Of a stretch of DNA of 34,470 nucleotides, positions 21,577 through 29,625 are shown one piece after another. Under the pieces are notes generated by a model, which ran no database searches, was not told where the DNA came from, and was given only the letters and a program-made list of their open reading frames with translations. Made by a program: the position numbers and the translations under genes. This DNA is from Clostridiales bacterium (GTDB taxonomy: Bacteria > Bacillota > Clostridia > Christensenellales > Pumilibacteraceae): the NCBI GenBank assembly GCA_022508405.1, contig JAFLVI010000012.1, forward strand, positions 1 to 34,470, in the 5' to 3' direction. Numbering within the stretch: the first letter of the stretch is position 1; each line of letters begins with the position of its first letter.

Positions 21577-24500
21577 TTACAATTCAATAAGTTTGCCCGC
21601 GGCAAACGAATATAGCGCCGCTTTTTTAACCTTGTACGGCGTGGTACGCTCCACCGCAGCGGAATACAACATCAGTTGTTTGCGGTAACTGTCGTTATTC
21701 AGCAGCGCGGGATTGCCTGTTTTGTAGTCCACAATCGTGGCGTTGCCGTCCTTATCCACTATCAGTAAATCTATTACGCCCTGAACAAGCACACTGCCGC
21801 TCGCGCCTTCCCCGTACACCAAGCTTGCGGGAAGGTTTACTATAAAGTACCGCTCCCGTGCGGAAAACGCGCAATACTTAGTAAGTTCGTTCATCGCCTT
21901 TGCGGCGGCGACGATATCGCGCTCGTCCACAAGATCGAAGTTTTCACACTGTGCCTTAAGCTTGTCCGTATCGGGGCAAGCAAAGTCAACTATTTCCATG
22001 GCGCGGTGGTACGCCGTGCCGCGCAGCGTGCTCGATCCGTCCGTTTGATCGCGGTCGTCCGCCGTAAGCACGGGCGAAAATGCCGTGTAGTCGACGTTGT
22101 CCCACTCCGCATGCGCAACCGCCGTTACGCACGTTTTTACCGGCAGAGCATTTTTAAGCCGCTCGGCATTGTACCGCTCGACCTGCATGTGCCTATCGGA
22201 CACCGCCGCGGCAATAGCCCCGTCAAACGGATATTCTATTTCTTCCCCGCCTATCGGAATACTTGCAATATCCATTTCGGAAGGCGACACATTGCTCAAA
22301 AAGTGCATAAGGCACGTGGCGCCGCTCGGCGGTACCGATTTTTGCGCAAGGCTGTTGCCGCACACAATAAGCTTGTGCTTTGCTCTGGTGAGCGCAACGT
22401 AAAACAAGCGAAGTTCTTCCGCGCGCATGCGGTCGGAATATGTAAGATTTTCCACCATCCACGGCGCGGACTTGAGCAAAAGGTGCGTGCCGATATCGGG
22501 GAGCTTTACAAACACTCCGTTTTCCGAAGCGAGCACGCGGTCGTCCTTGTCCGTTTCGTTAAACTTTTTGGCGGTGTCGGCGACTATTACAAAATCGTAT
22601 TCCAAACCCTTGGACGAATGTATGGTGGTGATAGCAACCGCGTCGCCGCCGCCCGTCACCGACAGCTCTATTTGATTGTTGTCGTAATAGGACAAAAACG
22701 CGTGCATATCGCATTCGCGGTCGGCGGCAAACCTGATAACGGCGTCCACCGCCGCGGCGCTTCCGCCAGTTTCGTAAACATGCTGAAAGTAATCCGTTTG
22801 CGAAGTTATAAATCCCAGCACGTCCGCGCAGTCGTGGTTTTGCGCAAAGTCGACAATCCTTTCGCGCGCCGCGATAAAGCAATCCACCCTGTCTTTAAGC
22901 TCGCCGCGGTAGCCGTATACCTTTTGCCAAAACGCATAATTTTTTTGTCCCGCGCAAAGCGGGGGCTCATGATTTTCGCGACAAAGTCTTTCGCCTTCCG
23001 CCGCAACGGAAGCGAGCTCTTCGTCCGAAAATCCGCCCAAGCTTGAGCGCATGGCGGTGTAAAGCGCCACGTCGTCCAGCCTGTTATCCGCACAGCGCAA
23101 AATATCGATAAGCGCAACCACTTCGGGAAAGGACTTTGCCCCGCTCCGCTTTTCCAGACAGTACTTGATCTCGCGCCTTTCAAGCTCGCTCGTGAGCGCC
23201 GCGCAAAACGGCGTTTTTACCGACCGCACAAGCACGGCGATACTGCCCGCATTGGGCGCAGGACTGCTCTTTATATAATCGACAATGCAGTCGGCAACAA
23301 ATTGCGCTTCGCGGTTTTGCTCCGCTTTGGTCACGGCGTCCGTAACCACCGAATATCCCATACGCGTCTTTTTGCTTTGCTCGATTTGCGAAACGCAATC
23401 GTCTTGCACGGGTTCGGGCTCGCCACCGTCAACCGCGTAAAAAGCCGCCTTGCCGCCCGTCATTTTTTTGTTGCCCCACTTGAGTCGTTGCGAGTCGTCC
23501 AAATAATCCACCCCGCCGAAGCCCTTTGTCATAACGCCGTCAAACACCGAGTTTACAAAGTCTATCACCGCCTCGGACGAACGGAAGTTGTCGTTGAGCG
23601 GAATGTGCGTGTAGTGCGGACTGTCTATGGCGCGCATAAAGTGCTCGGGCGAGCACCTGCGAAATCCGTATATCGATTGCTTGATGTCGCCCACAACAAA
23701 CATTTCCGCACCGACGCGGCGCAAGGTTTCGATAAATGCGGACTGAAGCGGATTTACGTCCTGAAATTCGTCGATAAACACGTATCTTATGCTTTGCGCG
23801 ATTTCCGCCATGCAATCGCGGTCGCAAAGCACCTTGTACGCGCCGTGCTCCAGATCGGAATAATCTATCTTTCCCAGCGACTTTTTGCGCTCGCCGTATC
23901 TTGCCATTGCGTCCAGCGCGACAGCGCGTAATGCAAAAGAATACGGCGCGCTTTGTACCGATTTTGCCTGATTTACTTCCGCCGTAAATTCGCGGAAGGC
24001 TTTACATTCCTTTTTCAACGCCAAATACTGCGCGTTGAGTTCGTCCGTGTAGTCGTGCCGAGCGGTGTGCTTGGTTACGGTGATTACGTCGGTCAAGCCG
24101 TCTATGTACATAAGCATGTCGTCCGCGCCGGTGACGTGCTTGGTTAATCCCGCGGTCTGCAAGTCGTCTTTTATTGCGGAAATATCGGCAGCAAGCGGCG
24201 CGCGGCGGGCGGCAACAATGCTGTCCAACTTATCAAAATACGCGCTGTCCGTGCGGCTGTCGTTTAGATACGCCTCGGGGTCTGGCATGGTGAGTGCAAA
24301 TTCCAAAATGTCCCCCACCGCGTCTTTTACTCCGTCGTCGCTTCGCCGCGTGCACAGCATGTCGTACATGGTCATAAAATACGGGTCGGCTTTGCTCCAC
24401 GCGTCGTCCACTGCGTCGGACACCGCACGCCGCTTTATTGACGCGGCTTCGCCTTCGTCGCACACTACGGCGGACGGGTCGAGATCGGCGGCGTAAAAAT

Positions 24501-24822
24501 ACATGCGCACAAGCTTTTGACAGTAGCTGTGCAATGTTCCTATATTGCTTGCCGGAAGCGCTTCCAGCGCGGCGGAAGCGATTTTGGCAAACGCCCTATC
24601 CGATTTAAGCTTGTACAGCTCTTCGGTGAGCTTTACGCGCATATCGGCGGCGGAAGCTCGGGTGAACGTGACTATAAGCATATCGTCAAGCGAAGCGCCC
24701 TTTTTAAGCTTGTCTATAATGCGCGCTATCATTACGGTTGTCTTGCCGCTGCCCGCACCTGCGGATACTATGATGTTTCCGCTTTCCGTGACGGCGCGAA
24801 GTTGATTTTTTGTAAAATCCAT
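21577..24822 (-). CDS. addA: ATP-dependent helicase/nuclease subunit AddA
   Basis: UvrD-type 3'-5' helicase and nuclease of the AddAB complex, which resects double-strand breaks to Chi for RecA loading. It has 1081 residues, slightly shorter than Bacillus AddA (about 1230). Walker A SAGAGSGKT (20-28), motif Ia VTFTRASAADMR, Walker B YVFIDEFQDVNPLQ, motif III VVGDIKQSIYGFR, motif V TTIHSSKGLEYDFVIV, motif VI RLFYVALTRAKHKL. The C-terminal nuclease domain has GTAYHRAMEIVDF, VQGVIDLLIV and IVDYKTGN (D1032 and its lysine), then YRKQLMLYSAAVE. The ATG is one base after the addB stop. All helicase and nuclease key residues are present, so both activities are expected. Confidence 0.97.
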   Translation of the reverse strand: MDFTKNQLRAVTESGNIIVSAGAGSGKTTVMIARIIDKLKKGASLDDMLIVTFTRASAADMRVKLTEELYKLKSDRAFAKIASAALEALPASNIGTLHSYCQKLVRMYFYAADLDPSAVVCDEGEAASIKRRAVSDAVDDAWSKADPYFMTMYDMLCTRRSDDGVKDAVGDILEFALTMPDPEAYLNDSRTDSAYFDKLDSIVAARRAPLAADISAIKDDLQTAGLTKHVTGADDMLMYIDGLTDVITVTKHTARHDYTDELNAQYLALKKECKAFREFTAEVNQAKSVQSAPYSFALRAVALDAMARYGERKKSLGKIDYSDLEHGAYKVLCDRDCMAEIAQSIRYVFIDEFQDVNPLQSAFIETLRRVGAEMFVVGDIKQSIYGFRRCSPEHFMRAIDSPHYTHIPLNDNFRSSEAVIDFVNSVFDGVMTKGFGGVDYLDDSQRLKWGNKKMTGGKAAFYAVDGGEPEPVQDDCVSQIEQSKKTRMGYSVVTDAVTKAEQNREAQFVADCIVDYIKSSPAPNAGSIAVLVRSVKTPFCAALTSELERREIKYCLEKRSGAKSFPEVVALIDILRCADNRLDDVALYTAMRSSLGGFSDEELASVAAEGERLCRENHEPPLCAGQKNYAFWQKVYGYRGELKDRVDCFIAARERIVDFAQNHDCADVLGFITSQTDYFQHVYETGGSAAAVDAVIRFAADRECDMHAFLSYYDNNQIELSVTGGGDAVAITTIHSSKGLEYDFVIVADTAKKFNETDKDDRVLASENGVFVKLPDIGTHLLLKSAPWMVENLTYSDRMRAEELRLFYVALTRAKHKLIVCGNSLAQKSVPPSGATCLMHFLSNVSPSEMDIASIPIGGEEIEYPFDGAIAAAVSDRHMQVERYNAERLKNALPVKTCVTAVAHAEWDNVDYTAFSPVLTADDRDQTDGSSTLRGTAYHRAMEIVDFACPDTDKLKAQCENFDLVDERDIVAAAKAMNELTKYCAFSARERYFIVNLPASLVYGEGASGSVLVQGVIDLLIVDKDGNATIVDYKTGNPALLNNDSYRKQLMLYSAAVERTTPYKVKKAALYSFAAGKLIEL

Positions 24823-24823
24823 A

Positions 24824-27610
24824 CTAATCGTTCTCCCCGTCCGAAAAAATGCTTGCGCCGTTGTAATCGAAAGAGCGCAGTTCGCCGCCGCCGCAAATGC
24901 CCGTGTACGGGCAGTAAGAACACACCTTGCCTATTGGCGAACGGCAAATATACCCGTCCGCTATCTCGTCGGCGGCAATATCGGCGTTGGCTTTACAAAG
25001 CTTTATCAGCGCGTCAAACTTATCGCCGTCCATCAACGCTTTATTGGCTTTGCCGGAAAAGACAGTATCGCCGCTTTCGTCCTGACGTAGCCGAACCGGA
25101 ATGATGTCAGATGCCGCGCCGTCAGTCGTTAGTTCGGTATCGTACTCGAGCGCGACGTCCACGTCCTTTACCATACAACCGGACATGGCGCGGTCGCGCG
25201 ATTTGGTATAGTACCGCTTGGGCGCGCGCACGTAAAACATGCCGGTCACTTCGTACGGCAGTGCGTAGGCGTACAACGGCAGTTGCATGTCCGTGCCGTC
25301 AAGGCATTTTTTTATGTCAAACTCCTTGTCGCCCGTTTTGTAATCAATAATTCGGGCGCGGTCGTCGCACAAATCGAATCTGTCTATGAAACCTATAAAT
25401 TCAAACTTTGCCTTATTGCCCAGCGTTTTCCCGCCGAAACGGTATTCCGTTTGCGCCACCTCGTACTCACCCTTATTGAGAATGTGCGCGTTTTCGCAAG
25501 CGTAGTCCACCGCGTCCGCAAGTATGCGGCTGTACGTCGCGTCGTCCGTTTTTATTTCGTTTTCGGTCAGCACTTCGTCCATGATTTTTTTGACCGCAGT
25601 AAAGGAACAGTCGTACGGCTGTTTTTCCACAAACCGCCGCATAAAATCGTGCACGACTATGCCGAAGTCGGGCGCGCCGAATCCGCTTTTCCGTTCCGCA
25701 AGCCCCACGGTGTCGTGCAAAAATCGGTAATACGGACAGCTGAACCAATGCGAAAGCTCGCTAACCGACAATGTGGGCCTATGCTTAATTTGTATGCGGT
25801 CGCAAAACGGCGCAAAAACCGCTTCGCTCTTTTGCGTTGCCGCGTCCACCGAATTTGCGCGCACGGAAAGCCGCCTTGCCACAAGCTCGCGCGCGGCGGC
25901 GGGGACGGATGCGTGCTTTGCAATAAACTGCGCGTCTTGGGATATGTACAGCGCCGCGCAAATTTCCGAATAGTCAAGCGCGTTCACGTTTTGCGCAAGA
26001 TCGCGCAAGATCGCGGCAGGCTTTCCGTCCGCCGCGGAATATGACACATACACACTGCCCGCATTATTAACCACCGCTTTAAGCTCGTATCGGGCCTGCT
26101 TGTTGCGCTCTTTTACGGTCGGCTCTATCACCCCGCCCAGCATATTCAGTTCGGTATCGGATATAAGACCGGTGTCGGCTATGGCGGGCGGCATAACGCC
26201 TTCGTTAAAGTCTGTTATAAACAGCTTTTTTACCGCCGTCATGCGAAGCGTGCTCGCCACCGTTACGGTAACGCAATCGCGCTCTCGCGGCAGAGTGTTT
26301 ACGTTTACGGCGCGCGCCGCGCTCAAAAAGGCTTTGGCGTCCGTATCGAAGTCGCCCGATCCGTAACGCGAAAGCAGTTCCACAAGATTTACTATGGGCG
26401 TAATTTCGTCGGTATCGCCGGCTTTCCGCCCCGTTGCCGCAAAGTCGCACACTTCCGTTACACGCTTTACCGCCGAACCAAAATCCGAACAGTCGCAAAA
26501 CGCGCGCAATACGGACAGTACTTTTTTTGCGGCGCCGTCGCCCATATTAAACTCATAGTCGAGCGGCACAAACAAAAGCGCACGCGCACCGACGTCGCTT
26601 TGTAAAAGCTCCGCCTCAAACGTATCGCACCCTATAAACGGATTTTTGGCAAGCGCCACAAGCGCAGTGCAGTCTATGGCTTTGCGCTTGCTCTGCGCGG
26701 TGTACAGCTTGTAAATATTGTCTATGGCGGACAGCGGCGGAGTAAAAAACAGCGGCTTACTCTCGTCCGTATACGTGGGAATTTTGTATTCGTTAAGTAT
26801 ACGCTTAAGTGCGCGCGGTGACTCGCACACTATGGCTATATCCTCGTATTTTCCGCCGTGATACACATAGTCGCGTATTTCGGCGGCGACCTGTTTATAC
26901 TCGCTTATCCTGTCCGGCGCGCACAGCAAGTCGAGCGAACTTCGCTTTTCGTCGCAAGGCGGCGTGCCGTACAGAGTAAACGATTTGGCATTAGCCGAAA
27001 TCGATTTAAACACGCGCGCTATCAGCTTGGTCATGTCGGAATATCCGATTGCAAAAAAGTGCGTCTTTTTAATAAGCGGACAGTCGGCGTTTTGTATGAG
27101 CGAAAACAGCCTGTCGGGCGCGTCCGCATATTCGCCCTTGATTTTGTCGTACTCCGCCTTTATAAGCTTTAAGTCGTCCAGTTTGATTTGTGCCGAGCCG
27201 CTCGCTTTAATATCCGATATATCTACGTCGGACGAAACTATCTGCTGAACGGTCATGTACGCTTCGCGCGCAAAGTCGTCAAACGCCGCCGCCCGCGCGT
27301 AGTAGGAAAGCTCCTTTTTTACTGCGGCAACGGCGCGCGCGGTTATCATAATGCCGCCTTCTTGGGACAGCGTTTTTGTGTCGGGCGATACTCTGCGGGA
27401 CAGACGGGATAATGTAAGCACTTCCAAATCCAGCGCTCCGCCGCCGTCATTGCCGCAAAAAAGCGCCTGCTCCACCGTTTGCGTATAGCGGTCGGGGCAA
27501 AGCACCACATAATACTCGTCGGGCGAAAACCCGCGCGAATTCAGCTTGCGCGCAAGCGAGCAAAGCGCCTGCGGATAGCTTTGGAATTGTACATTCTTTA
27601 TCTCACCCAT
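24824..27610 (-). CDS. addB: ATP-dependent nuclease subunit AddB
   Basis: Partner of AddA, 928 residues (Bacillus AddB about 1166). It has a helicase-like fold that no longer acts as a motor, plus a RecB-type nuclease at the C-terminus: GFIDRFDLCDDRARIIDYKTGD (about 735-760). The four iron-sulphur cysteines are present: C625 in HWFSCPYYRFL and C897, C900, C906 in VCSYCPYTGIC. No Walker A is visible at the N-terminus, as in RexB-type subunits, so ATP binding here is unlikely. The start ATG has no SD and lies 6 nt after a -10 box. It is first in the addB-addA operon. Confidence 0.95.
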   Translation of the reverse strand: MGEIKNVQFQSYPQALCSLARKLNSRGFSPDEYYVVLCPDRYTQTVEQALFCGNDGGGALDLEVLTLSRLSRRVSPDTKTLSQEGGIMITARAVAAVKKELSYYARAAAFDDFAREAYMTVQQIVSSDVDISDIKASGSAQIKLDDLKLIKAEYDKIKGEYADAPDRLFSLIQNADCPLIKKTHFFAIGYSDMTKLIARVFKSISANAKSFTLYGTPPCDEKRSSLDLLCAPDRISEYKQVAAEIRDYVYHGGKYEDIAIVCESPRALKRILNEYKIPTYTDESKPLFFTPPLSAIDNIYKLYTAQSKRKAIDCTALVALAKNPFIGCDTFEAELLQSDVGARALLFVPLDYEFNMGDGAAKKVLSVLRAFCDCSDFGSAVKRVTEVCDFAATGRKAGDTDEITPIVNLVELLSRYGSGDFDTDAKAFLSAARAVNVNTLPRERDCVTVTVASTLRMTAVKKLFITDFNEGVMPPAIADTGLISDTELNMLGGVIEPTVKERNKQARYELKAVVNNAGSVYVSYSAADGKPAAILRDLAQNVNALDYSEICAALYISQDAQFIAKHASVPAAARELVARRLSVRANSVDAATQKSEAVFAPFCDRIQIKHRPTLSVSELSHWFSCPYYRFLHDTVGLAERKSGFGAPDFGIVVHDFMRRFVEKQPYDCSFTAVKKIMDEVLTENEIKTDDATYSRILADAVDYACENAHILNKGEYEVAQTEYRFGGKTLGNKAKFEFIGFIDRFDLCDDRARIIDYKTGDKEFDIKKCLDGTDMQLPLYAYALPYEVTGMFYVRAPKRYYTKSRDRAMSGCMVKDVDVALEYDTELTTDGAASDIIPVRLRQDESGDTVFSGKANKALMDGDKFDALIKLCKANADIAADEIADGYICRSPIGKVCSYCPYTGICGGGELRSFDYNGASIFSDGEND

Positions 27611-27616
27611 ATCGAT

Positions 27617-27645
27617 ATTGTATCATTAAAATGCGCCAAAAGCAA
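27617..27645 (-). promoter_or_regulatory. Promoter of addBA (leaderless)
   Basis: Minus-strand -35 TTGCTT (27645-27640), 17-bp spacer ending in extended TGA, -10 TACAAT (27622-27617). The ATG of addB at 27610 is 6 nt from the -10 box, so the transcript should start at the start codon. Confidence 0.75.
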
Positions 27646-27663
27646 GTAGTGGCATATAATCGG

Positions 27664-27692
27664 TTGCCAAAATCGCCCGAATATGATACAAT
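27664..27692 (+). promoter_or_regulatory. Promoter of the lipoprotein - ATP-grasp operon
   Basis: -35 TTGCCA (27664-27669), 17-bp spacer ending in extended TGA, -10 TACAAT (27687-27692). It has the same TGATACAAT core as the addB promoter, which points the other way 70 bp to the left. The leader to the ATG at 27742 is about 43 nt. Confidence 0.75.
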
Positions 27693-27741
27693 GTAAAAAA
27701 TAAGGCGTAAACAGCTTTATACTACACGATTACGGTGGATT

Positions 27742-28719
27742 ATGAAAACTACTGCAAAAAAATTATTGTGCTCTTTCCTTGCCGCCGCTACGGCGTTTTC
27801 GTTTGCGGCGTGCAGTAGCGAAGTACAAGAATCCGATTTTGACAATCCGTTGCCTTGGCACGTTTCCGATGCGTCATACGAAAGACTGGAGTACGGCGTT
27901 GCAATCTACAACACCCAAAAGGGCGAAGCAGAAGACAAGCGCGAGCAGATTGCCGACGGCACGCTCGTATTTACGCTTGAGGAGGGCGTAGATCAAGGCC
28001 ACACTCGGCTAAGCATGGACTTTTCCGTAACCTACCGCCAAACCGAGCTTGCGGGCAAGGACAAGGGACTTACCGATACAATCAATTCCACCGTGTATTT
28101 CGAACCCAACAGCCTTTCCGCTAGGGAGATGCAAAAGACGGTCACGCTTGCCGACCGCGAAAACACAAAAAACAATTCGTACACCATAACGGCGGATTAC
28201 TTCGGCACACACAAGGCCACATTTAATTACTTTAAGCAGGACGGCGGACAAAAAACTCGCTCGCTCCCCCGCGACGCAAAGCACGATAACGAAATGATGT
28301 TCTTTTTGGCTCGGGCGCAGGGACTGGGCAAAAACGCGTCCTCCAACTTTAAGATGGTCAATCTGTTTGACACGTTCAACACCGGCGAGCTTAAAGAGTA
28401 CCGCATGTATGTCACCTGCGGTTCGGAGCGCAAGTTAGATATAGGCGACTTTGTTAAGGACTTTGGCATTGAGGCCGTAACCGACAATGACAAGACTACC
28501 TACCCCGTCACCTGCATTGCCACAACGCTTAAAATAAACGACGAAAAGTCAGGTCCGGCATACACCGTTTTGTACGCAAAGGACGCATTTACGCAGGGTG
28601 AAGCAAAACACAAAAAGCTGCCCGTAAAAATAGACTACAGCTCGTATAACGGCAGCAAACCGTACCGCCACACCACGTACACGCTTTCCGCCTGCTCTTT
28701 TACAAAAACAGCCGAATGA
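27742..28719 (+). CDS. Secreted lipoprotein of unknown function
   Basis: A 325-residue protein with a lipoprotein signal peptide (KK, hydrophobic core, lipobox FAAC, lipidated C24), so anchored outside the cell. The mature part is polar and Thr-rich, probably beta-rich, with short alternating segments (TRLSMDFSVTYRQTEL, STVYFEPNSLS, NSYTITADYFG). I recognise no domain or catalytic motif. GGTGG lies about 5 nt before the ATG. It is followed after 10 bp by the ATP-grasp gene. Substrate-binding or envelope role cannot be told apart. Confidence 0.85.
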   Translation: MKTTAKKLLCSFLAAATAFSFAACSSEVQESDFDNPLPWHVSDASYERLEYGVAIYNTQKGEAEDKREQIADGTLVFTLEEGVDQGHTRLSMDFSVTYRQTELAGKDKGLTDTINSTVYFEPNSLSAREMQKTVTLADRENTKNNSYTITADYFGTHKATFNYFKQDGGQKTRSLPRDAKHDNEMMFFLARAQGLGKNASSNFKMVNLFDTFNTGELKEYRMYVTCGSERKLDIGDFVKDFGIEAVTDNDKTTYPVTCIATTLKINDEKSGPAYTVLYAKDAFTQGEAKHKKLPVKIDYSSYNGSKPYRHTTYTLSACSFTKTAE

Positions 28720-28729
28720 TAATCCGGTT

Positions 28730-29611
28730 ATGAAAGGACTGATAGTAGTAAACGCATACGCCAAAACAACCGAAACACGTCAGGTTGTGCGTATGCGCGA
28801 AGAATTGCTCAAACTGGGCATAAACACCGACACCGTGCGCAACGACTTGTTCTTTGCGCGCGTTTTAAGTAGCGACAAAATTTACAGCCGACTTGACGGC
28901 TACGACTTTTGCCTTTATCTGGATAAGGACAAATACGCTTCTTTCGCGCTGGAAAAGCATATGCGGCTTTTCAACTCCGCGTCGGCAATAGAAAACTGCG
29001 ACGACAAAATGACTACTCACCTGCTTTTGAGCGATAGCGGCATTCCCATGCCGAACACCGTTGCGGGGCTTTTGTGCTACGATAAATCGGCGACCGTCTC
29101 GGACGACGCGGTAAACATGGTTGTGGATACATTGGGACTGCCCGTTGTGGTAAAGCAAGCGTACGGTTCCATGGGCACTGGTGTGTTTAAAGCAGACGAC
29201 TTTGCTCAGCTCAAGTCGCTTATGCAAAGGTTTATGTGCGAGCCGCATCTGTTTCAAAAATATATTGCGTCTTCATGCGGAAAAGATTTGCGCGTGATTG
29301 TTGTGGGCGGTAAGGTGCTGGGCGGCATACAGAGAAGCTCCGACAATGATTTCCGCTCCAATATAGGCTTAGGCGGAACGGCGGTAAAATCCGACGTACC
29401 CGACGTCGTGCAAGAGTATGCCGTAAAAGCGGCGGAATTACTCGGGCTTGATTACTGCGGCATAGATTTTTTGTACGGGGAAAAACCTTTGCTGTGCGAA
29501 GTAAATTCCAATGCGTTTTTCGACGCATTCGAGCAGGCGACCGGAATAAACGTTGCGGGCGCTTACGCAAGGCATATCGCGCAAGTAATTGACACATCGC
29601 AAAAAAAGTGA
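28730..29611 (+). CDS. RimK-like ATP-grasp ligase
   Basis: A 293-residue ATP-grasp enzyme of the RimK type, a family that joins an amino group to a carboxylate through an acyl-phosphate. Family segments: FNSASAIENCDDKMTTHLLL (about 80-100), IPMPNTV, the ATP-binding VVVKQAYGSMGTGV, LFQKYIASSCGKDLRVIVVGG, and the metal-binding end GIDFLYG...LLCEVNSNAFF. The substrate is not known; RimK relatives add glutamate to ribosomal protein S6 or cofactors. No SD is seen before the ATG, 10 bp after the lipoprotein stop. Its last codons contain the promoter of the downstream hybrid kinase. Confidence 0.88.
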   Translation: MKGLIVVNAYAKTTETRQVVRMREELLKLGINTDTVRNDLFFARVLSSDKIYSRLDGYDFCLYLDKDKYASFALEKHMRLFNSASAIENCDDKMTTHLLLSDSGIPMPNTVAGLLCYDKSATVSDDAVNMVVDTLGLPVVVKQAYGSMGTGVFKADDFAQLKSLMQRFMCEPHLFQKYIASSCGKDLRVIVVGGKVLGGIQRSSDNDFRSNIGLGGTAVKSDVPDVVQEYAVKAAELLGLDYCGIDFLYGEKPLLCEVNSNAFFDAFEQATGINVAGAYARHIAQVIDTSQKK

Positions 29612-29617
29612 TATAAT
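29589..29617 (+). promoter_or_regulatory. Full-consensus promoter of the hybrid histidine kinase, inside the ATP-grasp 3' end
   Basis: -35 TTGACA (29589-29594), 17-bp spacer ending in extended TGA, -10 TATAAT (29612-29617): both boxes are perfect. The -35 and the spacer lie in the last codons of the ATP-grasp gene, whose TGA stop also supplies the extended TG. The kinase ATG at 29626 is 8 nt past the -10, so the message should have a leader of 1-2 nt and there is no SD. Confidence 0.88.
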
Positions 29618-29625
29618 GTATAATC

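Noticed and set aside
25993..26012. A 10-bp perfect tandem duplication (gcgcaagatc twice) inside addB
   Set aside because: The frame is intact and the two copies are read in different frames (Ile-Leu-Arg, then Asp-Leu-Ala). Most likely chance in GC-rich coding sequence.
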